64,000 bases of DNA, taken from NCBI RefSeq assembly GCF_025979885.1, contig NZ_CP110139.1, positions 2,991,501-3,055,500 on the forward strand, written 5' to 3'. The notes under the pieces were generated by a model that was given only the letters and a program-made list of their open reading frames with translations, made no database searches and was not told the origin of the DNA. The position numbers and the translations under genes are program-made. This stretch comes from Hymenobacter sp. YIM 151500-1. GTDB taxonomy: Bacteria; Bacteroidota; Bacteroidia; Cytophagales; Hymenobacteraceae. Position 1 is the stretch's first letter. Each line of letters begins with the position of its first letter. Positions 35,559 through 42,882 of this stretch are shown here, one piece after another.

Positions 35559-36050
35559 ATGAACACGCTGCCCGCCTCCTCGCTCACCCGGCTCCAGGGC
35601 CAGTACGAAACCGTGTTCCAGCTGCTGGCGGAAGTTGACCCGGCCCTGCTGACCCGGCGGCCGGCTTCGGGCAAGTGGAGCATCCACGAAAACCTGGCCC
35701 ACATCGGTACCTACCAGGCCACGTTTCTGGCCCGGATGCAGCGCATGCAGGTCGAAGACACGCCCCAGTTTGCCCGTTACGTAGCCGATGAGGACCCCAC
35801 GTTTGCCCCCATGGTGGCCCGGCCCCCGGCCGAGGTGCAGCAGGCGTTTCGGGAGCTGCGCCAGCCGCTGCTCGACTACATCACCAGCCTGACGCCCACC
35901 CAGCTGGCCCGCCCGGCCCGGCACCCGGTCTACGGCCACCTCACCGGAGTAGCCTGGGTGGAGTTTTTTCTCTTGCACGAGACGCACCACCTGTTCACCA
36001 TGTTCCGGCTGCTCGGTGAGCTTTCGGCGCCCCCACAAGTCAGCGCATAA
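35559..36050 (+). CDS. DinB family protein
   Basis: 163 residues forming a four-helix bundle. The metal-binding histidines expected in DinB/YfiT proteins are seen in KWSIHENLAHIG and FFLLHETHHLFTM. DinB-like proteins include thiol-dependent metal transferases (bacillithiol/mycothiol-S-transferases), but the specific substrate cannot be read here. It lies alone, 70 nt after the hydrolase gene. Confidence 0.88.
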   Translation: MNTLPASSLTRLQGQYETVFQLLAEVDPALLTRRPASGKWSIHENLAHIGTYQATFLARMQRMQVEDTPQFARYVADEDPTFAPMVARPPAEVQQAFRELRQPLLDYITSLTPTQLARPARHPVYGHLTGVAWVEFFLLHETHHLFTMFRLLGELSAPPQVSA

Positions 36051-36175
36051 CCTATTCAAGTGCAAAAGACGGTGTCTTGGTGCAGGTTGACCTTGTAAAA
36101 CTTCGCGCCTACTTCGCGAAAGACTCAACCGCCCGGCCCCGCTTCAATTCCTACTTTTTAATTCTCAATTTTTAA

Positions 36176-36889
36176 TTGAACACGCCCGGCACGCTCTACC
36201 TTATTCCTACCGTTTTGGCCGACGACACGGCCGCCCAGGTGCTGCCGCCCCAGGTGGCCGAGCGGGTGGCGGCACTGTCGTACTTTCTGGTTGAAAATGC
36301 CCGCACGGCTCGGCGCTTCATCAAGAGCGTGGCCCCGCAGCAGGTAATCGAAGAGCTGAGCCTTACTGTAATCGACAAGGACAGCACCGAGGCCCAGATT
36401 CAGGCGGCCCTGCACCCCGTAGCGGCTGGCCAGGATGCCGGCGTGTTGTCCGAAGCGGGCTGCCCCGGCATTGCCGACCCCGGCGCCGAGCTGGCCCGCC
36501 GCGCCCATCAGCTGGGCCTGCGCGTGGTGCCGCTGGTGGGGCCTTCGTCGCTGCTACTGGCCCTCATGGCTTCCGGAATGAACGGGCAGAGCTTCGCCTT
36601 CCACGGCTACCTGCCCATCGAGCGGCCCCGGCGCGTAGCGGCCCTAAAGCAACTGGAAAAGCAGGCCATCAGCCAGCACCAAACCCAGCTCTTTATCGAA
36701 ACGCCCTACCGCAACCAGCAGCTCCTCGATGACTTGCTGGCCACCCTTCAGCCCGGCACCCGCCTCTGCGTAGCCGCCAGCCTTACGGCTCCCACTGAGT
36801 ACGTCCGCACTGACACCATAGCCGGCTGGCGCAAGCAAGGCGCGCCCCAGCTGCACAAGCAACCCGCCGTTTTCCTAATAGGGGCGTAG
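36176..36889 (+). CDS. SAM-dependent methyltransferase, tetrapyrrole-methylase family (RsmI-like)
   Basis: 237 residues with the TP-methylase fold. LYLIPTVLADDT at the start, VLSEAGCPGIADPG in the middle and LVGPSSLLLALMASG afterwards match the group of RsmI-related proteins common in Bacteroidota. True RsmI (16S rRNA C1402 2'-O-methylation) is longer, about 280 residues, so this may be a distinct subgroup. Only TTG at 36176 is available as a start near the conserved N-terminus. Confidence 0.82.
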   Translation: MNTPGTLYLIPTVLADDTAAQVLPPQVAERVAALSYFLVENARTARRFIKSVAPQQVIEELSLTVIDKDSTEAQIQAALHPVAAGQDAGVLSEAGCPGIADPGAELARRAHQLGLRVVPLVGPSSLLLALMASGMNGQSFAFHGYLPIERPRRVAALKQLEKQAISQHQTQLFIETPYRNQQLLDDLLATLQPGTRLCVAASLTAPTEYVRTDTIAGWRKQGAPQLHKQPAVFLIGA

Positions 36890-36908
36890 GGGCGCGTGCG
36901 ACGCGCCC

Positions 36909-39092
36909 CTACTTCAGCAGCTGATACACCAGCAACGACGACACGTAGGCCAGACCCGTCATGTATACTAGCTGCAAAATCGGCCACTTCCAGCCTTTGG
37001 TTTCGCGGTAGGTGGCGGCCAGGGTGCTCATGCACTGCATGGCAAACACGTAAAACACCAGCAGAGAAAAAGCCCGCACCGGGGTAAAGAACGGCTGTCC
37101 GTTGTCGTCTTTCTCGGCGGCCAGCTTCTGCTGCACGGTTAGCTCGTCGGCGTCTTGGCCCACGCTGTAGATGGTGGACATGGTGCCCACAAATACCTCC
37201 CGGGCCGCAAACGAAGTGAGCAGCGAAATGCCGATTTTCCAGTCGAAGCCCAGGGGCCGGATGGCTGGCTCGATGAAGTGGCCGAACCGACCGGCGTAGG
37301 AGCTTTCCAGCTTTTCGGAGGCCACGTGGGCGTCGGTTTGCTCGGGCGTGAGGCGCCGGCGGGCGGCTTCGGTGCGAGCCTGGGCTTCGGCCCGTTCCAT
37401 ATCAGTGCCCGGCCCGTAGGAGGCCAGCACCCAGAGCAGAATCGAAATAGCCAGAATCACCTTGCCGGCTTGCAGCACAAAGGTTTTCACCTTTTCCACG
37501 ATGGTCAGGGCCACGTTTTTCCAGCGCGGCCAGCGGTACACCGGAAACTCCATGATGAAGTAGCTCCGCTCCTGGGTCTTCAGCAGCAGCTTCATGGCCC
37601 AGGCCGACAAAATAGCCGCGAAGAAGCCCAGCAGGTACAAGCCCATCAGGGCCACTCCGCGCAGGTTGAACACACCCAGCACCGGCACGTCGGGCACCAC
37701 CAGCCCAATCAGCACCGTGTACACCGGAATGCGCGCCGAGCACGACATCAGCGGCGTAACGAAGATGGTAATGAGCCGGTCCTTGCGGTTTTCGATGGTG
37801 CGCGCACTCATAATGGCCGGCACGGCGCAGGCCACCCCCGAAATCAGGGGCACGATGCTCTTGCCGTTCAGTCCGAAGCGCCGCATAATCCGGTCCATCA
37901 TAAACGTGACGCGGGCCATGTAGCCGGTTTCCTCCAGCACGGCAATGAAGGCGAAAAGCAAGGCAATCTGCGGAATGAAAATCAGCACCCCGCCCAGGCC
38001 CGCCAGCACACCCTCGGTAAGCAGGTTGATCAGCGGCCCGCTGAAATTAGTCTGAATCAGCCCGTTGATCCAGGCCACGCCCTGGTCAATCAGCTCCATC
38101 GGCCAGCTGGCCCAGGCAAACACGGCCTGAAACATCAGAAACAGCACCCCGAAGAAAATCAGGTAGCCCCACACCTTGTGGGTCAGCACCCGGTCGAGGC
38201 GGTTGCTGTAAGGCTCATTCCGCTCGGTGCGCGTAACGGACACGCAGTTGAGCAGGATGTCGTTGATGCGGGCGTAGCGGCTGATGGTTTCCTGGGCCTG
38301 CCGGGCCGTGGGCTCGAAGCCGTACTGCTGCACCAGCTCCTGAATATACGCCCGGTCGTCGGCCGACAGCTGCCGGATGTGACGGTACTGGTGGGCGTAG
38401 TGCAGGGCCAGGTAGTCGTTGTGCAGGTTGAAGTAGTAGCGAATCTGCCGAATCATGGGCAGCAGCTCGGCTTCGGGCTCGTAGAACTGCACGGTGGGCG
38501 CGTCCAGCATCTGCGCCATGACAATCTTGAGGGCCGCCACCCCAATGCCTTTGCGGGCATTCATCGGAATAACGGGCACGCCCAGCTCCTGCTGCAAGGC
38601 CGCCACATCAATGTGCACGCCGTGCTGCTCGGCCACGTCCATCATGTTCAGGGCCAGCACCGTGGGCAAGCCCAGGTCGGCGAGTTGGGTGAACAGCAGC
38701 AGGTTGCGGCGCAGGTTGCTGGCGTCCACCGTCACCACCACAAAGTCGGGGTAGTGGGGGCTGGTTTTGTCGTAGAACAGGTCGGTAATAACCTTCTCGT
38801 CGAGGCTCTTGGGATAGAGCGAGTAGGTGCCCGGCAGGTCAATGATTTCGGCGCGGTGCTGGGGCGTGAGCTGGCTCAGGCCCGTTTTGCGGTCCACCGT
38901 CACACCCGGAAAGTTGCCCACCTTCTGATTAAGGCCCGTGAGCTGGTTGAACAGCGAGGACTTGCCGGAGTTAGGATTGCCCACCAGCGCAATGCGCGTG
39001 AGCGGGCCGGGGTGCCGCACGGCGGCGTATTCCAGCTGGGCTGCCGAAGCACCTGCGCCGGCCCGGCCGGTAAGGAGTTGCCCGACTGCCAT
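36909..39092 (-). CDS. feoB: Ferrous iron transport protein B
   Basis: 727 residues: an N-terminal G domain with G1 GNPNSGKS (38-45), G3 DLPGTYSL and G4 NMMD; a helical spacer; then a membrane part with two Gate (nucleoside-recognition) domains and the FeoB C-terminal region. It imports Fe(II) across the inner membrane. A charged insertion (residues about 560-600) lies between membrane segments. It starts 11 nt after feoA and is cotranscribed with it. Confidence 0.95.
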   Translation of the reverse strand: MAVGQLLTGRAGAGASAAQLEYAAVRHPGPLTRIALVGNPNSGKSSLFNQLTGLNQKVGNFPGVTVDRKTGLSQLTPQHRAEIIDLPGTYSLYPKSLDEKVITDLFYDKTSPHYPDFVVVTVDASNLRRNLLLFTQLADLGLPTVLALNMMDVAEQHGVHIDVAALQQELGVPVIPMNARKGIGVAALKIVMAQMLDAPTVQFYEPEAELLPMIRQIRYYFNLHNDYLALHYAHQYRHIRQLSADDRAYIQELVQQYGFEPTARQAQETISRYARINDILLNCVSVTRTERNEPYSNRLDRVLTHKVWGYLIFFGVLFLMFQAVFAWASWPMELIDQGVAWINGLIQTNFSGPLINLLTEGVLAGLGGVLIFIPQIALLFAFIAVLEETGYMARVTFMMDRIMRRFGLNGKSIVPLISGVACAVPAIMSARTIENRKDRLITIFVTPLMSCSARIPVYTVLIGLVVPDVPVLGVFNLRGVALMGLYLLGFFAAILSAWAMKLLLKTQERSYFIMEFPVYRWPRWKNVALTIVEKVKTFVLQAGKVILAISILLWVLASYGPGTDMERAEAQARTEAARRRLTPEQTDAHVASEKLESSYAGRFGHFIEPAIRPLGFDWKIGISLLTSFAAREVFVGTMSTIYSVGQDADELTVQQKLAAEKDDNGQPFFTPVRAFSLLVFYVFAMQCMSTLAATYRETKGWKWPILQLVYMTGLAYVSSLLVYQLLK

Positions 39093-39103
39093 ATCAGAAA
39101 ATG

Positions 39104-39370
39104 CTATTTCAAAAGAATAGTGGCCGCCTCGCTCACCCGCAACGACAGCGTGTAGTCGGCCGTGTCGCCGACGACCAGCGTAATGGGGCAGCCCAGTGGG
39201 GCCCGGCTGTTGAGCCGCACCCGCGTGCCCGGAATGCAGCCCATTTCCAGCAGCTTCAACGCCATTTCGGGGTCTTTAAGGCAGCAGATGGTGCCACTCT
39301 CCCCCAGCTGGAGGTCTTTCACGCTACGCGGCGCGGCAGCAGATGGGGCAAGCGGAGAGCGGCTGGACAC
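39104..39370 (-). CDS. feoA: Ferrous iron transport protein A
   Basis: 88 residues with the SH3-like FeoA fold (KDLQLGESGTICCLKDPE ... ALKLLEMGCIPGTRVRL ... LRVSEAATILL). FeoA is a small cytosolic partner of FeoB. GTG at 39370 is the start; no ATG exists before the conserved core. A good promoter is 30 nt upstream. Confidence 0.92.
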   Translation of the reverse strand: MSSRSPLAPSAAAPRSVKDLQLGESGTICCLKDPEMALKLLEMGCIPGTRVRLNSRAPLGCPITLVVGDTADYTLSLRVSEAATILLK

Positions 39371-39400
39371 AGGCTATTTTTTATTTAGATTTACTTCAAA

Positions 39401-39432
39401 CAAAGGTACCACCCATTTAGGTTTCGGCCAAA
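39401..39432 (-). promoter_or_regulatory. Promoter of feoAB
   Basis: On the minus strand TTTG (39432-39429), a 20-nt spacer and TACCTTTG (39408-39401) fit the Bacteroidota consensus well. The spacer holds AACCTAA (39422-39416), like half of a DtxR/IdeR-type iron box; no full palindrome or Fur box is visible, so iron control is only a suggestion. Confidence 0.6.
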
Positions 39433-39532
39433 AAGCAGATTTCCGGTTTGGGTAGTCTAGCTTGCAGCTAACCCGCTGATTTTGTAATTTTTCCGAAAAT
39501 AAATTGCATTAGTATAAATATTCTGAGAGTAC

Positions 39533-39565
39533 TTGCTTTTTATGCTCAGTTTCATTGTAATTTTG
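39533..39565 (+). promoter_or_regulatory. Promoter for the carboxypeptidase-regulatory-domain gene
   Basis: TTG at 39533-39535, a 22-nt spacer and TAATTTTG at 39558-39565 match TTG/TAnnTTTG. The start codon candidates (39582 and 39588) lie just downstream. The surrounding 39470-39580 region is AT-rich compared with its neighbours. Confidence 0.55.
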
Positions 39566-39587
39566 AGTGACCTTATACTGCATGCAT

Positions 39588-40487
39588 ATGCTCCAACGCG
39601 TACTCTCTTCTCTCTTTCTAGCCCTTCTGTTGCCGATTCTGGGTTTTGCTCAGGAGAACAAAATATCGGGCCGTATTGTCGATGACAAAACCAAGGAGCC
39701 CATTCCATTTGCCTCCATCGGCTTGAAGGAAGAGCAAACCGGTGCCCTGACCAACGAGTACGGCTATTTCCAGATGGCCATGCCCGACAAGAACCCCCAG
39801 GACTCGCTGATTGTTAACGCCCTGGGTTATTTCCGCAAGGCTATTCTCATCAAGCCCGGCATCAAGGTGCAGGACATGATTATTGAGGTGCCGAAGCGGG
39901 CCATCGAGCTGAAAAACGTAACGGTAACGGGTGGTAAAATCAAAGATTTGCAGCTAGGCTCGAAGTCGAGTACGCCGGGCGAAGGCATGATTCAGGGCAT
40001 GCCGGGCAGCCAGTACGCTTTCTTTGTGAAGAACGACAAGAACAAGAAGCTCGGCAACGTCCGCTCGGTGTCGTTTTACATCGGCGAAAACGGCTTCCCC
40101 CGCGAGCCATTCCGGGTGCGCCTCTACAAAGCCGACGGCAACTACAACTCGCCCAACACCGACCTGCTGACCGAAAACATTGTGGTGTCGGCTCCGAAAG
40201 GCGGCGAGTGGTACACGGTTGACCTGACCCAGTACAACATCGAGGCCCCGACCGAAGGCTTTTTCGTGGCGATGGAGTGGATTGTGAGTGGTGACAAGTT
40301 CTACACCACCAACTTCATGGACAACTACACGCCCTACGGCCAGATTCTGCGCCCCACGTTCGAGTTCAAAGAAAGCCGCACCTGGAACTACACCATCGGC
40401 CGCGGCTGGAGCCTGATTACCCTGGCCAACGGCGGCCAGCGCTACAACGCCATGATCCGGGCCGAAGTAGACCAGATCAAAGACTAA
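39588..40487 (+). CDS. Exported protein with carboxypeptidase-regulatory-like domain
   Basis: 299 residues from ATG 39588: signal peptide ending LGFAQ, then a CarboxypepD_reg-like beta sandwich (about 22-105; ISGRIVDDKTKEPIPFASI). A C-terminal region of about 190 residues follows, with a strand-rich module (VRSVSFYIGENGFPREPFRV). CarboxypepD_reg domains are frequent in Bacteroidota envelope proteins, often before a barrel; here there is no barrel, so it should be a periplasmic or surface protein. ATG 39582 is an alternative start. It has its own promoter and terminator. Confidence 0.8.
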   Translation: MLQRVLSSLFLALLLPILGFAQENKISGRIVDDKTKEPIPFASIGLKEEQTGALTNEYGYFQMAMPDKNPQDSLIVNALGYFRKAILIKPGIKVQDMIIEVPKRAIELKNVTVTGGKIKDLQLGSKSSTPGEGMIQGMPGSQYAFFVKNDKNKKLGNVRSVSFYIGENGFPREPFRVRLYKADGNYNSPNTDLLTENIVVSAPKGGEWYTVDLTQYNIEAPTEGFFVAMEWIVSGDKFYTTNFMDNYTPYGQILRPTFEFKESRTWNYTIGRGWSLITLANGGQRYNAMIRAEVDQIKD

Positions 40488-40547
40488 TTACCGAGCTGGC
40501 TGATTAAGCTGATTGCGCCGATTTTCGGCTAGTCTTACTCCTTTACT

Positions 40548-40586
40548 AAAAAAGCCCGGCTGCCAGTGTTGGCGGTCGGGCTTTTT
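40548..40586. terminator. Bidirectional intrinsic terminator
   Basis: AAAAAAGCCCG and CGGGCTTTTT close a hairpin around an inner TGCCAGTGTTGGCGG stem-loop. A-runs and T-runs on the two sides fit both the rightward exported protein gene and the convergent hydrolase-like gene. Confidence 0.85.
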
Positions 40587-40604
40587 GCCGTGCTGTGGCG
40601 GAGC

Positions 40605-41996
40605 CTATTTTTTGGTGGGCAGCTTGGTTTGCTGCGCAATCCACTCCCGGATGGTGTCGAGGGCGAGGCTGGAAAACACGGGCTGGGGCCGCCCATTCAC
40701 CAGCGGCCACTCGGCCGGCTCGGCCTGAAACAGGTGGTTGACGCCCGGCAGCTTCCGGCTTACCACCTTAGTGTTGCCTTTCAGCCGGCTGGTTAGCACG
40801 GGCAGGTTGCTGTCAATACTCACTTCCATATCGGCGGTGCCGTTAAGCAGCATCACCGGGCAGGCTACTTTTTCCAGGCCGGCGGTAGGGTCGGCGCTGA
40901 GGAACTGCTGGTAGTAGGCCGAGGCCAGGTCGGCGGCGCTGGCCTGGGCGGTATGGGCGTCGAGGGAAGGGGTTTGCTGGCGCAGCATGTTCACCACTAT
41001 GGCCTGGCGCTGGGCGGCGTCGGCCGTGTGCATGATAATTTCTTGCAGGGCCTGCTCCCGCTTCAGCTCCGCCTGAATTTCCTTGGCGGAGGAGCCCAGG
41101 CTCCGTAGCGTGGCTTCGCGCTGCTGGAGCAGCAGCTTCTGGCCGGGCATTCCGGCCGCGGCCAGCGCCACCACAAAGGCTGGGGGCAGGGGCTGGGCAG
41201 CTGTCAGCAGCGCCACGTTGCCGCCCTGGCCGTGCCCGATGATGCCCAGCCGCAGGGGGTCTATTTCGGGGCGGGTGCGCAAAAAGCTTAGGGCCGCCTG
41301 CGCATCCGTCATCAGTTCGCCTATCACAGCCGGGCCCGGCTCGCCCTGCGACTGCCCCACGCCCCGGTCGTCGAAGCGCAGCACGGCAATGCCGCGGCGG
41401 GTGAGGTGGTCGGCCAGCGTGCCCAGCAGCCGGTAGTCGCCCAGCGTCGCGTCACGGTCCTGGGAGCCCGCATCCGACAGGAGCACCACGGCCGGGAAAG
41501 GCCCCTCGCCGGGCGGCACCGTGAGCATACCCCCGAAGCGCACGTTGACGGGGATGTTGGTGAAGGCTACCTCCTCTTCGCGGTAGGGCGGCGTGAGGCG
41601 GGCTTTGGGGGCAGTGTTGATGGCGGGCACGGCGTAGCTCAGCTGCATGGCAACGTCGTAGCCGGGCTGGTGCCAGGTGCCGGCCACGCCTTTGCCATCC
41701 GGAGCCAGGCGGCCGGTGAAGCGGCTGGCGGCATCATCAACCGAGAATATGACGGTGTCGCCCCGCAGGGCTACCTGCACGGGCATGTTGCTGATTTTCT
41801 GCAACGGCACGTCCAGGGTGGCAAAATATCCTCCGGATGTCAGGGTCACGACGCGAAAAATTACCTCGACCTGACCACCCGGCATTACCAGAGGTCCGCG
41901 CCAGAAGCCATCCAGCGCCGGTTTGCTTTCTGCCTGGGCAGAAAACAGAGTGCTTACCAAAAAAAGAAGGCAGGCGTACACGTGTTTCATCATCAA
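40605..41996 (-). CDS. Exported alpha/beta hydrolase-fold protein lacking the nucleophile Ser
   Basis: 463 residues: signal peptide ending SAQAE, an N-terminal lipocalin-like beta domain (about 24-130; GTWHQPGYDVAMQLSY), then an alpha/beta hydrolase domain (about 150-463). It has LRFDDRGVGQSQG, NGTADMEV (acid) and GVNHLFQ (His). At the nucleophile elbow it reads GHGQGG instead of the GHSxGG of related peptidases/esterases: G256 (GGC) replaces Ser. It may be catalytically inactive or a sequence variant. Three successive ATGs start the gene; the first is given. Confidence 0.82.
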   Translation of the reverse strand: MMMKHVYACLLFLVSTLFSAQAESKPALDGFWRGPLVMPGGQVEVIFRVVTLTSGGYFATLDVPLQKISNMPVQVALRGDTVIFSVDDAASRFTGRLAPDGKGVAGTWHQPGYDVAMQLSYAVPAINTAPKARLTPPYREEEVAFTNIPVNVRFGGMLTVPPGEGPFPAVVLLSDAGSQDRDATLGDYRLLGTLADHLTRRGIAVLRFDDRGVGQSQGEPGPAVIGELMTDAQAALSFLRTRPEIDPLRLGIIGHGQGGNVALLTAAQPLPPAFVVALAAAGMPGQKLLLQQREATLRSLGSSAKEIQAELKREQALQEIIMHTADAAQRQAIVVNMLRQQTPSLDAHTAQASAADLASAYYQQFLSADPTAGLEKVACPVMLLNGTADMEVSIDSNLPVLTSRLKGNTKVVSRKLPGVNHLFQAEPAEWPLVNGRPQPVFSSLALDTIREWIAQQTKLPTKK

Positions 41997-42018
41997 AATA
42001 ATTACTTCAGTTACTATT

Positions 42019-42049
42019 TAAAGATAATTAAACCAATTACATACCTCAA
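42019..42049 (-). promoter_or_regulatory. Possible promoter of the hydrolase-like gene
   Basis: On the minus strand TTG (42049-42047), a 20-nt spacer and TATCTTTA (42026-42019) match the TTG/TAnnTTTG pattern except for the last base. It lies 22 nt before the first ATG in an AT-rich stretch. Confidence 0.35.
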
Positions 42050-42099
42050 CAAAAGCCTACTTTTTTACAGAATTTTATACTTCTTTTCCCATAGGCACG

Positions 42100-42131
42100 A
42101 AAAAGGCCTGTGTAGATGCTACACAGGCCTT
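42100..42131 (-). terminator. Intrinsic terminator after the OmpA-like gene
   Basis: A 13-bp perfect stem (42103-42115 with 42119-42131) with a 3-nt loop; on the minus strand it is followed by T residues. It lies 26 nt past the OmpA-like gene stop. Confidence 0.85.
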
Positions 42132-42156
42132 ATCGGCAAAAGTCGGGGCTTATTGA

Positions 42157-42774
42157 CTACTTAAGCACGGCAATTTCAACGCGGCGGTTTTCCTGGCGGC
42201 CGGCGGCGGTGGCGTTGGAAGCCACGGGAGCTTCTTCGCCCATGGGCTCAATGCTCACCTTGTCGGCGGGCATCTGGCCGTTTTTCACCAGCCAGTCTTT
42301 CACGGCGGCGGCCCGCTTGGCGCTCAGCTCCCGGTTGTAGTCTTTGTCGCCGCGCGAGTCAGCGAAGCCCAGTATGCGCACCTCGTTGCCCCGGTAGCGG
42401 CGGGCAATCGACGAGCTGATTTCAGACAGAGCCCGAGTGGCCGTGGGCTTGATTTCGGCTTTATCGGTGTCGAACAGCACTTTCTCTTCGAGGGCGTACA
42501 CGTTGTACCGGTCGTCGCCGCGCACCGAGATTTCGGGCAGGTCAATTTCTTCCAGCTTCACGTCGGCCAGGTTGGCCTTGGTCATGTCCCAGGCGTTTTC
42601 CACGGCGGCGCCAGCATTGGCGGCCACTTCGCCCACGGTCTGGCCGTCGCGGGCTACCACGGCGGTGTCGGCGGTGGCTTCCGAGAGCTGGTCTTTTTCT
42701 TCGGGCTTTTTCAGGTCGCTGCACGAGGCCAACAGGGCCGTAGCAGCCAGGAGAGAGAGCAGGTGTTTTTTCAT
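42157..42774 (-). CDS. OmpA-family lipoprotein
   Basis: 205 residues: lipoprotein signal (LLAATALLASC, Cys 18), a Glu/Ala/Asp-rich linker (about 20-90) and a C-terminal OmpA peptidoglycan-binding domain (about 95-205). It shows VLFDTDKAEIKPTATRALSE, ILGFADSRGDKDYNRELSAKRAA and NRRVEI, with the Asp and Arg that bind diaminopimelate. It should anchor the outer membrane or a complex to the cell wall. It is monocistronic with its own terminator. Confidence 0.9.
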   Translation of the reverse strand: MKKHLLSLLAATALLASCSDLKKPEEKDQLSEATADTAVVARDGQTVGEVAANAGAAVENAWDMTKANLADVKLEEIDLPEISVRGDDRYNVYALEEKVLFDTDKAEIKPTATRALSEISSSIARRYRGNEVRILGFADSRGDKDYNRELSAKRAAAVKDWLVKNGQMPADKVSIEPMGEEAPVASNATAAGRQENRRVEIAVLK

Positions 42775-42882
42775 GAGAGTAGAAGAATGAAGGGAGAGTG
42801 AAATGTGAACTGCTTACGCGAAAGCTGGGCTGATGTTAGCATTTTTTCGCGAGGCAATGCGTCAGCGGCCCTTGCTGCCTTC

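Noticed and set aside
36176..36889. True RsmI 16S rRNA methyltransferase
   Set aside because: The fold matches, but the protein is about 45 residues shorter than RsmI, so only the family is assigned.
37155..39155. 666-codon open frame on the plus strand
   Set aside because: Antisense to feoB with low-complexity His/Gln/Val content; no start context or domain.
40605..41996. Active alpha/beta hydrolase / dienelactone hydrolase
   Set aside because: The Ser nucleophile is replaced by Gly at residue 256, so a catalytic assignment is unsafe.
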